Shown: one piece after another, positions 48,044-57,366 of the stretch
How the letters are laid out: each line of letters opens with the position of its first letter
Numbering within the stretch: the first letter of the stretch is position 1
Assembly: GCA_017887445.1 (NCBI GenBank)
Contig: JAGHIA010000083.1
Location: 1-59,989 of the forward strand
Origin: Fusicatenibacter sp.
GTDB taxonomy: Bacteria; Bacillota; Clostridia; Lachnospirales; Lachnospiraceae
Length of the DNA: 59,989 nucleotides
Direction: 5' to 3'
The notes under the pieces: model-generated
Told to the model about the DNA's origin: nothing
The model's database searches: none
Seen by the model: the letters and a program-made list of their open reading frames with translations, nothing else
Position numbers and translations under genes: made by a program

Positions 48044-49259
48044 TAACTTTCCCCCAATCTATAATTTTTTTGAGATATGGATCGGCTCCGTATTTTCCTT
48101 CCAAGTACTGTTTATCAAATTTGGCATCTTTGCGAACAGTCTCACCCTTCTCGTTTTTAAACTCCACCAGAGAATACAATTTGGAATTCTGACCCCTTCC
48201 TTTGGCAACGAACCAGATTTCATCTCTCCGAAATACATCACTGTTCATGGTAGACAGATCATGAGAAGTGAAAATCAGCTGCGCATGATGGCGGTTCACA
48301 TCCAAATCATTAAACATCATTATGATATGACGCAGCAAGACAGGGTGGATCTTCGCATCTAACTCGTCGATAACCAGAACAGTTCCCTTTGTCAGACTCT
48401 CTGCAATGAAAGGCAGCAAACCGAATAACTTTTTTGTTCCGCTAGATTCTTCTTCAAGGTTCAATTCCTGCTCATAACCATCCACAGAGTGCTTGGTGAA
48501 AATCTCGACCCAGTTTTCAGCTTCTTCTACCCGAAAATCTAAAATATCTAAATCCATTTCTTTTATCATATCCAACATTAACTTTTTCACATTTCCGGAA
48601 CTTGACACAGCCATTGCCATCTCTTGCCTTGGATTTCCATAATTTAAAAACTCAATCCCATTTACAAACCAATTCAGAACATCATTTACAATCTCATTCT
48701 TTTTATACGTTATACCCAGATAAGAAAGCAAAGGCAGTGTCTCAGAGAGGTCTTCACTCACCTTCCATTTAGCGAAGACACCTTTCATCTCAACACTTTT
48801 TTTACTGCGTTCATACAGCCCTGAACGTCGTTTCGTATCTAATTTTACACGCTCCAGACTTTCGTATAACACCATTTCTTTTTTTACATGTAATACATAA
48901 CGATATTCGGCCAATTCTGTCCGAAAAAAAACTTCAAATTCTGTTGGGGCATTCTGAGTTTTTTCAGAAAAAGCAAAAGGATCGATTGTCAACTTTTTTC
49001 TTGAAAAAGCGAATTCATCATTATCATTTGTAGCGTACAATGGCCGCAATACTTTTAAAACCATGGTATGAAGAGCCTTCAGTACATTCGATTTTCCGCC
49101 GCCGTTTGGTCCATATATGGCAGATACCGGCAAATACAATTCTCCGTCTCTATCTTTTATTATCCTGTCTTCATGCTCAGATATCGCAGCTGCCTGCATG
49201 TCAAAGGTCATTTCATCCTTTATACTTTTAAAATTTTTAACTGTAAACTGACATAACAT
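48036..49259 (-). CDS. AbiLi/AAA15-family ATPase of the defence pair
   Basis: A 407-residue ABC-like/SMC-like ATPase. N-terminal LCQFTVKNFKSIKDEMTFDM leads to Walker A IYGPNGGGKSNVLKAL (~49-64). The signature-like ESSGTKKLFGLLPF, Walker B LVIDELDAKIHPVLL and the histidine in FTSHDLSTMN complete the ATP site. The coiled insert is in between. Pairing with a RloB gene by an 8-bp overlap is the AbiL/RloAB arrangement, which resembles PARIS. The ATG at 49259 has GGAGG 8 nt upstream; the TTG at 49274 would also overlap the ribosome site. It is probably the sensor that holds the effector until infection. Confidence 0.88.
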   Translation of the reverse strand: MLCQFTVKNFKSIKDEMTFDMQAAAISEHEDRIIKDRDGELYLPVSAIYGPNGGGKSNVLKALHTMVLKVLRPLYATNDNDEFAFSRKKLTIDPFAFSEKTQNAPTEFEVFFRTELAEYRYVLHVKKEMVLYESLERVKLDTKRRSGLYERSKKSVEMKGVFAKWKVSEDLSETLPLLSYLGITYKKNEIVNDVLNWFVNGIEFLNYGNPRQEMAMAVSSSGNVKKLMLDMIKEMDLDILDFRVEEAENWVEIFTKHSVDGYEQELNLEEESSGTKKLFGLLPFIAESLTKGTVLVIDELDAKIHPVLLRHIIMMFNDLDVNRHHAQLIFTSHDLSTMNSDVFRRDEIWFVAKGRGQNSKLYSLVEFKNEKGETVRKDAKFDKQYLEGKYGADPYLKKIIDWGKVNA

Positions 49260-49475
49260 GATAACTCCCTCCAATCTCTATCTTTATTATACTTCTTCAT
49301 TTTGTTTTGTAAACAATATTTGAGATTTTTTCTCATATATCTCGCTCAAATTTCCAAAACAGGAAAAGCATTGTCAGTACAGTCTATCTTTGTGAATGCA
49401 AAAAAAGATTCCCGGCAAAATCAAGACTCTGATACTTCCTTGGATTTTGCGGAGAACTCCATTCTTTTTAAACAT

Positions 49476-49526
49476 CACCCCCGGCAGCGTATTCTGAAGG
49501 CGGATCAGAATGCGCTGCCGGGGGTG
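49476..49526. repeat. Hairpin repeat R, right copy
   Basis: CACCCCCGGCAGCG (49476-49489) pairs with CGCTGCCGGGGGTG (49513-49526). Its interior reads TATTCTGAAGGCGGAT, matching the left copy apart from a CAGAA insertion that extends the stem. The two copies bracket the RloAB-type pair in direct orientation. It also lies downstream of htrA. Confidence 0.8.
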
Positions 49527-49562
49527 CATTTGATGTTGATTCAGTTTAAGTTATTTTATCGT

Positions 49563-49703
49563 ACAGTTCAGCCTGCCACTATCCCGCGAGGTGTTTTCGC
49601 ACAAAATGTGCGAAAATCCCGGGGCCTGCAACGCGAAACTGCATGAAATGCAGTTTCTTCGCGTTGCGAAGCGTGTAGTCGTTCAGCAACGCTGAACTGT
49701 TAC
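49563..49703 (+). repeat. Type B dispersed palindromic element, complete copy 1
   Basis: Begins ACAGTTCAGCC and ends GCTGAACTGTTAC, with an internal GTGTTTTCGCAC-type hairpin and AAACTGCATGAAATGCAGTT. About 88% identical to the reverse complement of 55785-55928 by eye. Lies immediately after htrA. Confidence 0.88.
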
Positions 49704-49706
49704 ATT

Positions 49707-51575
49707 TTATCTTCCGAAGTAATTTCTGATATCGTTCTGGGTGTTCTGTTCTTCTGTTGTAGGCATATCGGAGGCGGAGCCGAGGGTCAGGGTGAGGGTC
49801 TTTTCTTTGTACTCTCCGTCGTCGGCACGCTGTACGGTGATGTCTACGGTTTCGCCTGCGGCGTAGTAGGACAGGATGTCTTTCAGGCCGGAGGCGTTGC
49901 TTACGGTTCTGCCGTCAAATCCGGTGAGGATATCGCCCACTTTGATCCCGGCTTTCTCTGCCGGACTGCCTTCCACGACGCTCTCGATCCGTACGCCGGC
50001 CGGGATTCCATAGGCCTGGCTTACGCTGCTCTCCACATCCTGCATGGAGATTCCAATATAGGACGCGTTGGCGTCGTCTACTTTGTAACGTGTGGTCAGG
50101 CTCATAAGATTCTCGAGGATCGGTTCTGCCTTGGCGATGGGGATCGCGAATCCCATTCCTTCCACCTCTGTGGAGGAGTATTTCGCTTCGTTGATCCCGA
50201 TCAGTTCACCGTTCATGTTCAGCAGCGCTCCGCCGCTGTTTCCGGGATTGATGGCCGCGTCGGTCTGGATCAGGCCCTCGGAGGTGGTCTCCTGTCCGGT
50301 GGTTTCGTCAGTGCTGGTGACATCACGTCCCAGCGCGCTGACCCATCCGGAGGTCAGAGACTGGCCGGAACCCAGCGCGTTTCCGATGGCTACGACCTGG
50401 TCGCCTACTTCCAGCGCGTCGGAATCGCCCATGGTGGCTATTTTAATCTGGGACTGTGTATCTTCCGGAATGTCGCTTAATTTTACGGCCACTACCGCAA
50501 GGTCGTTGGCCTCGTCGGTTCCCTTGATCTGACCTTCAATGGTGGTATCGTCGATAAAGCTTACGGACAGCTGCGTAGCTCCGGAAACCACATGGTTGTT
50601 GGTGGCGATCAGAAGCTCCTCGTCGTTCTGTCCCACAATCACGCCGGTTCCGCTGGCCGGTACTTCCTGGCTGGCGGTTCCGAAAAAGGTCTGTACTTCC
50701 TCCACAGTGGTCGTGGAGATTGCTACCAGCGACGGCATTGCGCTTGCCGCCACATCCTTTACGCTCATTCCAGAGCTGCTGGCGCTGTCGGAGCCGCTGC
50801 TCTGGACGCCGGCCGTATTCGTCGTTGTGGTGGGAATCGTCACGGGAGTCTCCGCGCTTGCACCGGTCAGACGCATACCCAGCGCGCTGGTCCCGGTAAA
50901 CACGCCGCCGGCCACCAGCCCGAACACTGCGCCCATGGCGATGACCATTCCCCATTTCTTGCCAAGAGACATAGGTTTTTTCGCCTTCCTGTCTTTTTTC
51001 TTTCCTTTGGCGTTTACCTGCTGCGGCATTTCCGCGTAATTGGACTGATAACTGTAATGCTGTGTCCCGCCGTTCTGGGCGCTGCCGGAAGCTGCCTGAC
51101 TGCTCTGCTGACCCTGGCGGTAATCCTGCGAATTCTGGCCGTAGCCTTTCGCCGTCTCGCTGCCTGCGGCACTCTGCCGATAACCGGAACCTGCCACAGG
51201 TCCCTGACCTGCCTGCCCATAGCTGCCCTGGCCGAATGCCTGGCCCTGGCTGTTCTGGCTGTAGCTCTGACCTGCCTGACCGTAAGTGTTCCGCTCCGGC
51301 TGGCCGGTGTAAGAAGCACTGTTGTCTTCCCTGCGCTCCTCTCCGGTGAGTTTCGGATTTACCCAGCTGTAAGTCGTCCCGGAGGACGGCTGCTTTGGCG
51401 TATTCTCATCCTTTCCCACGGATCCGGCTGCGGCGCCGCTCTCCTGTGCTTTGACGGTCCGGTTCGTCTGTTCTGTATATTCGTTCGTTTCGCCGGCGTT
51501 CTGTGCCGGTTCGGAAACGTCAGTCTGCGCTTCAGATGAAAATCCTTCTGTCTCTTTTCTGAATTCTTCGCTCAT
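49707..51575 (-). CDS. HtrA/DegP-like trypsin-type serine protease with PDZ domain
   Basis: A 622-residue membrane-anchored protease for envelope protein quality control. Residues ~1-210 are a cytoplasmic low-complexity region (Gln/Gly/Tyr/Ser-rich), far longer than in typical HtrA. One membrane helix (KWGMVIAMGAVFGLVAGGVF) is followed by the protease domain with His in ATNNHVVSGA, Asp in DEANDLAVVAV and Ser in NPGNSGGALL. A single PDZ domain closes it (GIPAGVRIESVVEGSPAEKA). The start at 51575 has AGAGGG 8 nt upstream; a longer frame has no site. Confidence 0.92.
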   Translation of the reverse strand: MSEEFRKETEGFSSEAQTDVSEPAQNAGETNEYTEQTNRTVKAQESGAAAGSVGKDENTPKQPSSGTTYSWVNPKLTGEERREDNSASYTGQPERNTYGQAGQSYSQNSQGQAFGQGSYGQAGQGPVAGSGYRQSAAGSETAKGYGQNSQDYRQGQQSSQAASGSAQNGGTQHYSYQSNYAEMPQQVNAKGKKKDRKAKKPMSLGKKWGMVIAMGAVFGLVAGGVFTGTSALGMRLTGASAETPVTIPTTTTNTAGVQSSGSDSASSSGMSVKDVAASAMPSLVAISTTTVEEVQTFFGTASQEVPASGTGVIVGQNDEELLIATNNHVVSGATQLSVSFIDDTTIEGQIKGTDEANDLAVVAVKLSDIPEDTQSQIKIATMGDSDALEVGDQVVAIGNALGSGQSLTSGWVSALGRDVTSTDETTGQETTSEGLIQTDAAINPGNSGGALLNMNGELIGINEAKYSSTEVEGMGFAIPIAKAEPILENLMSLTTRYKVDDANASYIGISMQDVESSVSQAYGIPAGVRIESVVEGSPAEKAGIKVGDILTGFDGRTVSNASGLKDILSYYAAGETVDITVQRADDGEYKEKTLTLTLGSASDMPTTEEQNTQNDIRNYFGR

Positions 51576-51739
51576 GGCTTTTTCCCTCTTTTCATCGTTT
51601 TTGTTGATGTCAGCTTTTGACCTTGACATATTTTTTGTAACATGTATCTTGTTTCATCTTACAGTGTCTATTCTAACGATGAAATGTGTTCATTCTGTGA
51701 TAAAACTTTAAAAAATATATGTGCGGCAAACACGCAGAC

Positions 51740-53566
51740 TTACTCAACGGTCACGGATTTGGCAAGGTTTCTCGGTTTATCCACATCCAGTCCCTTGCCG
51801 ATGGACACATAGTAGCCGAACAGCTGCAGCGGGATAATCGCCAGGGAATTGGTAAAGTAGGGGTTGGTCTCCGGCAGATAGACCACATAATCCGCCGCTT
51901 TCTCCACCTCCGTGTTGCCTGCATTGGTGACAGCCATCACAAACGCCCCTCTGGTCTTTACCTCCTGAACATTGCTCAGGGTCTTTTTGTACAGGGAAGG
52001 CTGGGTCAGCACAGCCACCACCAGCCGCCCGTCTTCGATCAGGGAGATGGTCCCGTGCTTCAGTTCACCGGCCGCGTAAGCTTCCGAGTGGATATAAGAA
52101 ATTTCCTTCAGCTTCAGGGAGCCTTCCATGGAAATCGCGTAGTCGATACCTCTGCCGATAAAGAACACATGCTCTGCCGCCAGGTAACGGTTGGCAAACC
52201 GCTGCACGTTCTCCTTGTGGCTGAGCAGCAGGGAAATCTGCTCGGGAATCTGCCGCAGATCCTCCAGCATACTCTGGAATTCCGCCTCGTGGATCACCTG
52301 GCGGACCTTCGCGAACTTCATGGCCAGCAGGTAATGGGCGATAAGCTGCGTACTGTAAGCCTTGGTGGTGGCCACGGCGATCTCCGGACCTGCCCAGGTG
52401 TACATCACATTGTCGGCCTCCCGGGCGATGGAGCTTCCCACCACGTTGACGATCCCAAGGGTGCGTACGCCTTTGGCCTTGGCCTCCCGCAGCGCCGCCA
52501 GCGTATCGGCTGTCTCTCCCGACTGGCTGACAATAATCGCCAGGGTATTTTCCTCAAAGATCGGATTGCGGTAACGGAACTCACTGGCCAGATCCACCTC
52601 CACCGGGATCCTCGCCAGGCCTTCATAGACGTATTTGGCCGTTACGCCGGTATGGTAGGCGGAACCGCAGGCCACAATATAAATCTTGCGGATGGCACGG
52701 ATCTCCTCGTCGGTCATGCCCAGTTCCTCGATGACAATATCGTTGTTTTTCAGCCGCGGATTCAAGGTATCGCTGACGGCTTTTGGCTGCTCGTGCATTT
52801 CTTTCAGCATGAAATGCTCATAACCGCCTTTTTCCGCCGCGTTGATATCCCAGTCGACGTGTACGGACTGCTTCTCCACTTCCTCCTCGTCGATGTTGTA
52901 GAAGCGGATGGAATCCCTGGTCAGGATCACGATCTCTTCGTTCTCCATAAAATATACGTCGCGGGTATACTTCAGAACCGCCGGCACGTCGGAGGCGATA
53001 AAATTCCCTTCTTTTCCGGCGCCTACGATCAGCGGACTGTCCTTGCGCACCGCGTAAACCTCGCCTGGATGGTCTTTAAACAGAATGCCAAGGGCGTAGG
53101 AGCCTTCCACCCGGTGCATGATCTTTACAATGGTATCCAGGGGATTTCCATTGTAATAGTAGTCCAGCATATGGGCGATAACCTCCGTATCCGTCTCAGA
53201 TACAAACTGATAGCCCCGGCCCTCCATTTTCTTTTTCAGCTTTACATAGTTCTCGATAATCCCGTTGTGAACCACAACGATCGACTGGTCTTTATTGAAA
53301 TGGGGATGGGCGTTGGCGTCAGAAGGACAGCCGTGAGTCGCCCAGCGGGTATGGCCGATGCCTGCGCCGCCGGGAAGAACTGCTCCATTCTGGGTCAGCT
53401 CCTCCAGAACCTTCAGGCGGCCTGTGGCTTTGACCATGTTGATCTTTTCTCCGTCGTACACAGCGATCCCCGCCGAATCATATCCCCGGTACTCCAGCTT
53501 TGACAGTCCGTCCAGCAGGACCGGAGCCGCCTGCTGCTCTCCAATATAACCTACGATTCCACACAT
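51740..53566 (-). CDS. glmS: Glutamine-fructose-6-phosphate aminotransferase (isomerising)
   Basis: A 608-residue enzyme that makes glucosamine-6-phosphate for peptidoglycan and other amino sugars. The mature N-terminus after Met is CGIVGYIG, with the nucleophile Cys; the glutaminase has RWATHG and VHNGIIENY; two SIS domains follow (ACGSAYHTG, VSQSGETADTLAAL) and the C-terminal tail ends DKPRNLAKSVTVE. It follows the glycosyltransferase gene by 6 nt, with GAGGAGG before the ATG. The short gap excludes a glmS ribozyme leader, which is present in many Firmicutes. Envelope precursor supply fits the neighbours. Confidence 0.98.
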   Translation of the reverse strand: MCGIVGYIGEQQAAPVLLDGLSKLEYRGYDSAGIAVYDGEKINMVKATGRLKVLEELTQNGAVLPGGAGIGHTRWATHGCPSDANAHPHFNKDQSIVVVHNGIIENYVKLKKKMEGRGYQFVSETDTEVIAHMLDYYYNGNPLDTIVKIMHRVEGSYALGILFKDHPGEVYAVRKDSPLIVGAGKEGNFIASDVPAVLKYTRDVYFMENEEIVILTRDSIRFYNIDEEEVEKQSVHVDWDINAAEKGGYEHFMLKEMHEQPKAVSDTLNPRLKNNDIVIEELGMTDEEIRAIRKIYIVACGSAYHTGVTAKYVYEGLARIPVEVDLASEFRYRNPIFEENTLAIIVSQSGETADTLAALREAKAKGVRTLGIVNVVGSSIAREADNVMYTWAGPEIAVATTKAYSTQLIAHYLLAMKFAKVRQVIHEAEFQSMLEDLRQIPEQISLLLSHKENVQRFANRYLAAEHVFFIGRGIDYAISMEGSLKLKEISYIHSEAYAAGELKHGTISLIEDGRLVVAVLTQPSLYKKTLSNVQEVKTRGAFVMAVTNAGNTEVEKAADYVVYLPETNPYFTNSLAIIPLQLFGYYVSIGKGLDVDKPRNLAKSVTVE

Positions 53567-53572
53567 AATTAT

Positions 53573-54523
53573 TTACCTCCTCTTTCTTTTACCCTTCTTT
53601 TTTTGGAACCTCCACCAGCTTTTATTCATTGTACAGCGAAGGACCATGCCCCGGGGCAGCAGCCTGTAATGCTTGCCCAGCAGATATCCAAGATACTTGA
53701 ACCCACTCTGGAAAAACAGCGGCGCCAGCAGCCATGGCTGGCCGACACGGCACACATGGCCGGCCGCTTGTTTCACCATGCGGATTCCCTCCCCCTCCGA
53801 CGGATAGTTATCAAAGATCTCCGGATGCTGCGCCTGAGACACGCCAAGATCGAAGTTCCGCTTCAGCTGCTCCACACAGCCGTAATTATGTGAATGATAA
53901 ACCATGGCGTCCGCCGCATAGGCAATGGAGTACCCTGCCTCCACAAGGCCGGCCGCGAAGATCATATCCTCGTTAAAAATCGTGCGGCTGACGAATCCCC
54001 CCAGTTCCTCGTACGTCTCCCGGTCATACATGGCGCACACATTGGAACAGAAAAAAGTCTTCAGTCCCAGCTTTGGAAGGTCTCCATAGTCTTTGATATC
54101 GCTCTCTCTGGGATAATTGAACCCACGGGTGTACGCTTCCAGCACCGAGCAGCCTTTCTTCGGCAGCTGCCTGGCATACGCCGCCTTCACCTGCGGCAGA
54201 GAAAACTGCATCACCAGCTTCTCCACCAGCTCCCCGTTGGCCGGCACCGCGTCCTGGGTCATAAACAGCAGAAGGTCCGCGTCGCTGGACGCGGCCATAG
54301 CCCTTCTGGTTCCCCCGTGGTCAAAATTTCTCTGTTCGATATGCTCCACATACAGGTTGGGCGCCATCGCCTCAAATTTCGGATCCCAAAGCGAAGCATC
54401 CGTATTGACCACAAGTATGTTCCGCACCGGATACGTCTGACGCAAAAGACCAAGCAGAAGTTCTTCGAACTCCTGCCCTGGCCTGTATGTCGGTATGAAA
54501 ATGTCTACGATCGGTTCCCTCAT
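53573..54523 (-). CDS. Family 2 glycosyltransferase (rhamnosyltransferase-like)
   Basis: A 316-residue GT-A-fold transferase. The N-terminus EPIVDIFIPTYRPGQEFEEL binds the nucleotide sugar; the acidic motif SSDADLLLFMTQDAVPAN is in the DxD position; the acceptor region GFVSRTIFNEDMIFAAGLVEAGY follows. The C-terminal segment is hydrophobic and basic (GMVLRCTMNKSWWRFQKKKG). It is six bases upstream of glmS and 18 bases after the LCP gene, so the three are likely co-transcribed for surface glycopolymer synthesis. The sugar specificity cannot be told. Confidence 0.85.
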   Translation of the reverse strand: MREPIVDIFIPTYRPGQEFEELLLGLLRQTYPVRNILVVNTDASLWDPKFEAMAPNLYVEHIEQRNFDHGGTRRAMAASSDADLLLFMTQDAVPANGELVEKLVMQFSLPQVKAAYARQLPKKGCSVLEAYTRGFNYPRESDIKDYGDLPKLGLKTFFCSNVCAMYDRETYEELGGFVSRTIFNEDMIFAAGLVEAGYSIAYAADAMVYHSHNYGCVEQLKRNFDLGVSQAQHPEIFDNYPSEGEGIRMVKQAAGHVCRVGQPWLLAPLFFQSGFKYLGYLLGKHYRLLPRGMVLRCTMNKSWWRFQKKKGKRKRR

Positions 54524-54541
54524 TATCGTTCTCCGTCCAAT

Positions 54542-55756
54542 TTATTCTGCGGTTCCGGCCACCTGGGTCGTGGACGAGGAACCTGGTCCCTGATGCAGCA
54601 CGGAGTCGATCTTGGACTCTCCGTATCCGCTCTCCTGCACAATATAATAATTGTAATCCTCGATCACCCAGGACGGAGTATAGGCAACGCCCGGGAACAG
54701 ATACTCGTGCAGTTCCTTCACATTGCTGTACATGGTCACCGGAATGACCACATCCACGCCCAGCGCATCCTTCACATTCTCGCCGTAGCAGAGCTCAAAC
54801 GGATACGCGTAAGAGGTTCCCATGGAATAAGTCACAGCGTTGTACGCCAGCTGGATGATCTCTGTGGTGGTGAGACTTGTGGAAATACTGTCTGCCGCCG
54901 TGTCGATGATCTGCGGAATCTTATCCGGACTGCTCTTTACCTTCTCCATCATCAGGTTAATGACCAGACGCTGACGCGCCGTTCTCAGGGCATCGTCTCC
55001 GCCGCCGTAACGGATCCGCGCGTAGGAAACCGCCTGGGCGCCGGTCAGATGGTGAACCTCCCGGTACTCGTTGTCCTCATCCTCATTATATTCAATCGGC
55101 ACATACTCTACACCCTGCGCCGCGGAAACATCCTTGTTGTAATCGTTGGCCCATACCACCTCGGCGTTGCGCATCTCAATATCCACGCCGCCCAGCACGT
55201 CGATGACATCCGCCAGCACCTTCCAGTCCACAGAAACATAGTCCTCGATGGCCAGATCCAGGTTTGTGTTCAGCATGGAGAGCATCGCCTCCGGGCCGCC
55301 ACGGTTGTAGGCGGAGTTTGCTTTGTCAAAATCGTAGCCGTCTCCCGGATCACACATGTTCATCCAGGTATCGCGCATGATGGAGACCATGCGGATGTCT
55401 TTGTTGTCGTGATCGATACATACCAGAATGATGGTATCGCTGTTCTGGCTGTCCCGCAGGCCGTCGTCGTCTTTTTTTCCGTCCATGGCCGCGCCTCTGG
55501 CGTCCAGTCCCGCGACGGCAATGATCTGGCTGCCCGACATCTCTTCGATCTGCTCCTTCACCTCGCTGTTGATCTGGATCTTTGTGGTGTCCAGACCCTG
55601 CGTCTGCATCCGTCCCATAACGCTGTTCAGCCACATGTAACCGAACAGTCCGGCTGCCAGAAGCACCAGCACAAAAATCTCAACCCCGAAAATAATACGT
55701 CTTCTGCGGCGTCTTCTGTATTTGCGGCTTCTCTTATTTACATACTTTTTTGACAT
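54542..55756 (-). CDS. LytR-CpsA-Psr (LCP) family glycopolymer ligase
   Basis: A 404-residue membrane-anchored protein. A basic start (RKYRRRRRRRIIFGVE) and one helix (IFVLVLLAAGLFGYMW) lead to the extracellular LCP domain: QNSDTIILVCIDHDNKDIRMVSIMRDTW, DKANSAYNRGGPEAML, and the Arg motif HHLTGAQAVSYARIRYGGGDDALRTARQR. LCP enzymes transfer lipid-linked polymers to peptidoglycan. It follows the polyprenyl sugar transferase gene (one type B element between) and precedes the glycosyltransferase and glmS. Confidence 0.93.
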   Translation of the reverse strand: MSKKYVNKRSRKYRRRRRRRIIFGVEIFVLVLLAAGLFGYMWLNSVMGRMQTQGLDTTKIQINSEVKEQIEEMSGSQIIAVAGLDARGAAMDGKKDDDGLRDSQNSDTIILVCIDHDNKDIRMVSIMRDTWMNMCDPGDGYDFDKANSAYNRGGPEAMLSMLNTNLDLAIEDYVSVDWKVLADVIDVLGGVDIEMRNAEVVWANDYNKDVSAAQGVEYVPIEYNEDEDNEYREVHHLTGAQAVSYARIRYGGGDDALRTARQRLVINLMMEKVKSSPDKIPQIIDTAADSISTSLTTTEIIQLAYNAVTYSMGTSYAYPFELCYGENVKDALGVDVVIPVTMYSNVKELHEYLFPGVAYTPSWVIEDYNYYIVQESGYGESKIDSVLHQGPGSSSTTQVAGTAE

Positions 55757-55784
55757 GGATGTATTCCCCTTATATTCTTTAGTA

Positions 55785-55928
55785 GTAACAGTTCAGCCTT
55801 GCTGAACGATTACACGCTTCGCGATGCACAGAAACTGCATTTCATGCAGTTTCGCGCTGCAGGCCTCGGGATTTTCGCGCATTCCGCGCGAAAACACCTC
55901 GCGGGATAGTGACAGGCTAAACTGTTGC
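55785..55928 (-). repeat. Type B dispersed palindromic element, complete copy 2 (inverted)
   Basis: GTAACAGTTCAGCC at the left and GGCTAAACTGTTGCC at the right; hairpins AAACTGCATTTCATGCAGTT and TTTTCGCGCATTCCGCGCGA lie inside. In the hairpin the CAC/GTG pair of copy 1 is replaced by CGC/GCG, a compensatory change. Confidence 0.88.
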
Positions 55929-55930
55929 CT

Positions 55931-57340
55931 TTAATAGGCATTCTTATTGATGAAACCTTTGAAAAAGGTCAGGAATAATATTTTAAAGTCCAGACCCAGC
56001 GTCCAGTTTTCAATATAATACAGATCGCAGTCAATACGCTTGCGAATGGAAGTGTCCCCCCGGTATCCGTTCACCTGCGCCCATCCGGTCAGACCCGGAC
56101 GCACCTGATGCTTGACCATGTACCGTGGAATCTCCTCACGGAACTTTTCCACAAAAAACGGCCTCTCCGGCCTCGGCCCTACCAGACTCATATCTCCCTT
56201 CAGGATATTAAACAGCTGCGGGAGTTCGTCGATGCTTGTATGGCGCATGAATTTCCCGTACCCGGTCACCCGGGGATCGTTCTTTACGGTCCACGCCTTC
56301 TTTTCTTTCTCCTCCGGCTGGACCTCCATGGAGCGGAACTTGTACATTTCAAACGGTTTGTTGTGGAGTCCCACCCGGGTCTGCCGGTAGATCAGCGGCC
56401 CCGGCGAGGTCAGCTTGATGGCCAGACAAGAAAACAGCATCACCGGCGAGAACAAAACGATCGCCACCAGCGAACCGAAAATATCCACGATCCGCTTGAT
56501 CGCCGCCAGGAACGTGTTGTTCAGCGGCACATACCGGATGTTGATCACCGGCAGTCCCTGCAGGTCCTCTGTGTAAGGCTTCGTCGGAATAATGTTGTGA
56601 TAATCCGGGACAAACTGTGTGTGAACGCCGGATTTCTCACACATAGCCACGATCTCCTCCAGACGGTAATACTCATTCAGTCCGAGGGTGATGGCAATCT
56701 CGTCCAGCTTGTTCTCCGGAAGGATCACCATCAGATTTCCGATCCGCCCCAGCACCTTGATGCCCCGGTAAGTGGTCCCCGCCGTCACATGGTCGTCAAG
56801 GATCCCGCGGACCACATAGCCCCATTCCGGATTGGCAATGATCCGGTCGATATATTCCTCTGTGGCGCGGCTGTAACCCACCATCAGGATCTGCTTCTGG
56901 TTTTTTCCGCTTTTCCACGCGTTGCTCATGCAGTAGTAGATGATGTTTCTGACAATGATCTCCGCCGCCAGATTGGTCACGAAAAACACCCAGAACACGC
57001 CTCTGGAAAAGTGCATGATCTTCAGCATATAGATCAGCATACTTAAGATCAGCATTCCGATGGTATTCGCCTTTATGATGTTGGCAATCTCCAGCCTTCG
57101 TCCCACCAGACGCTTGGAAGTATATAAATTACATGCATAATACAGGATCAGATAACAGGGAACAATGAAAAGAAGCGCCATCATGTAGGTCTGGGGCGGA
57201 AGTACGCCCCGCTCCAGCAGCGCCATGTCCTTGGGTTTCTCAATATACAGATACCAGGAAAGCACATAGGATATGACGATCACCGCTCCATCGATCAGCA
57301 CCTGCATCCGATTAAAGTATTTCTGATTGTCATTGATCAA
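55931..57340 (-). CDS. Polyprenyl-phosphate glycosylphosphotransferase (WbaP/CpsE-like)
   Basis: A 469-residue initiating transferase for extracellular polysaccharide. Four to five N-terminal helices, then a nucleotide-binding-like middle domain (ILMVGYSRATEEYIDRIIAN), and the bacterial sugar transferase domain: KRIVDIFGSLVAIVLFSPVM, TSPGPLIYRQTRVG, FEMYKFRSM, and GLTGWAQVNGYRG. The start is probably the TTG at 57340, with AGGTG 6 nt upstream; no ATG nearby has a ribosome site. It should start the polymer that the following glycosyltransferases extend and the LCP protein attaches. Confidence 0.93.
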   Translation of the reverse strand: MINDNQKYFNRMQVLIDGAVIVISYVLSWYLYIEKPKDMALLERGVLPPQTYMMALLFIVPCYLILYYACNLYTSKRLVGRRLEIANIIKANTIGMLILSMLIYMLKIMHFSRGVFWVFFVTNLAAEIIVRNIIYYCMSNAWKSGKNQKQILMVGYSRATEEYIDRIIANPEWGYVVRGILDDHVTAGTTYRGIKVLGRIGNLMVILPENKLDEIAITLGLNEYYRLEEIVAMCEKSGVHTQFVPDYHNIIPTKPYTEDLQGLPVINIRYVPLNNTFLAAIKRIVDIFGSLVAIVLFSPVMLFSCLAIKLTSPGPLIYRQTRVGLHNKPFEMYKFRSMEVQPEEKEKKAWTVKNDPRVTGYGKFMRHTSIDELPQLFNILKGDMSLVGPRPERPFFVEKFREEIPRYMVKHQVRPGLTGWAQVNGYRGDTSIRKRIDCDLYYIENWTLGLDFKILFLTFFKGFINKNAY

Positions 57341-57366
57341 ATTCTTTCACCTGTCCGCTCTTTCTT

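Noticed and set aside
53567-53572. glmS ribozyme
   Set aside because: Only six bases separate glmS from the preceding gene, so there is no room for the ribozyme.
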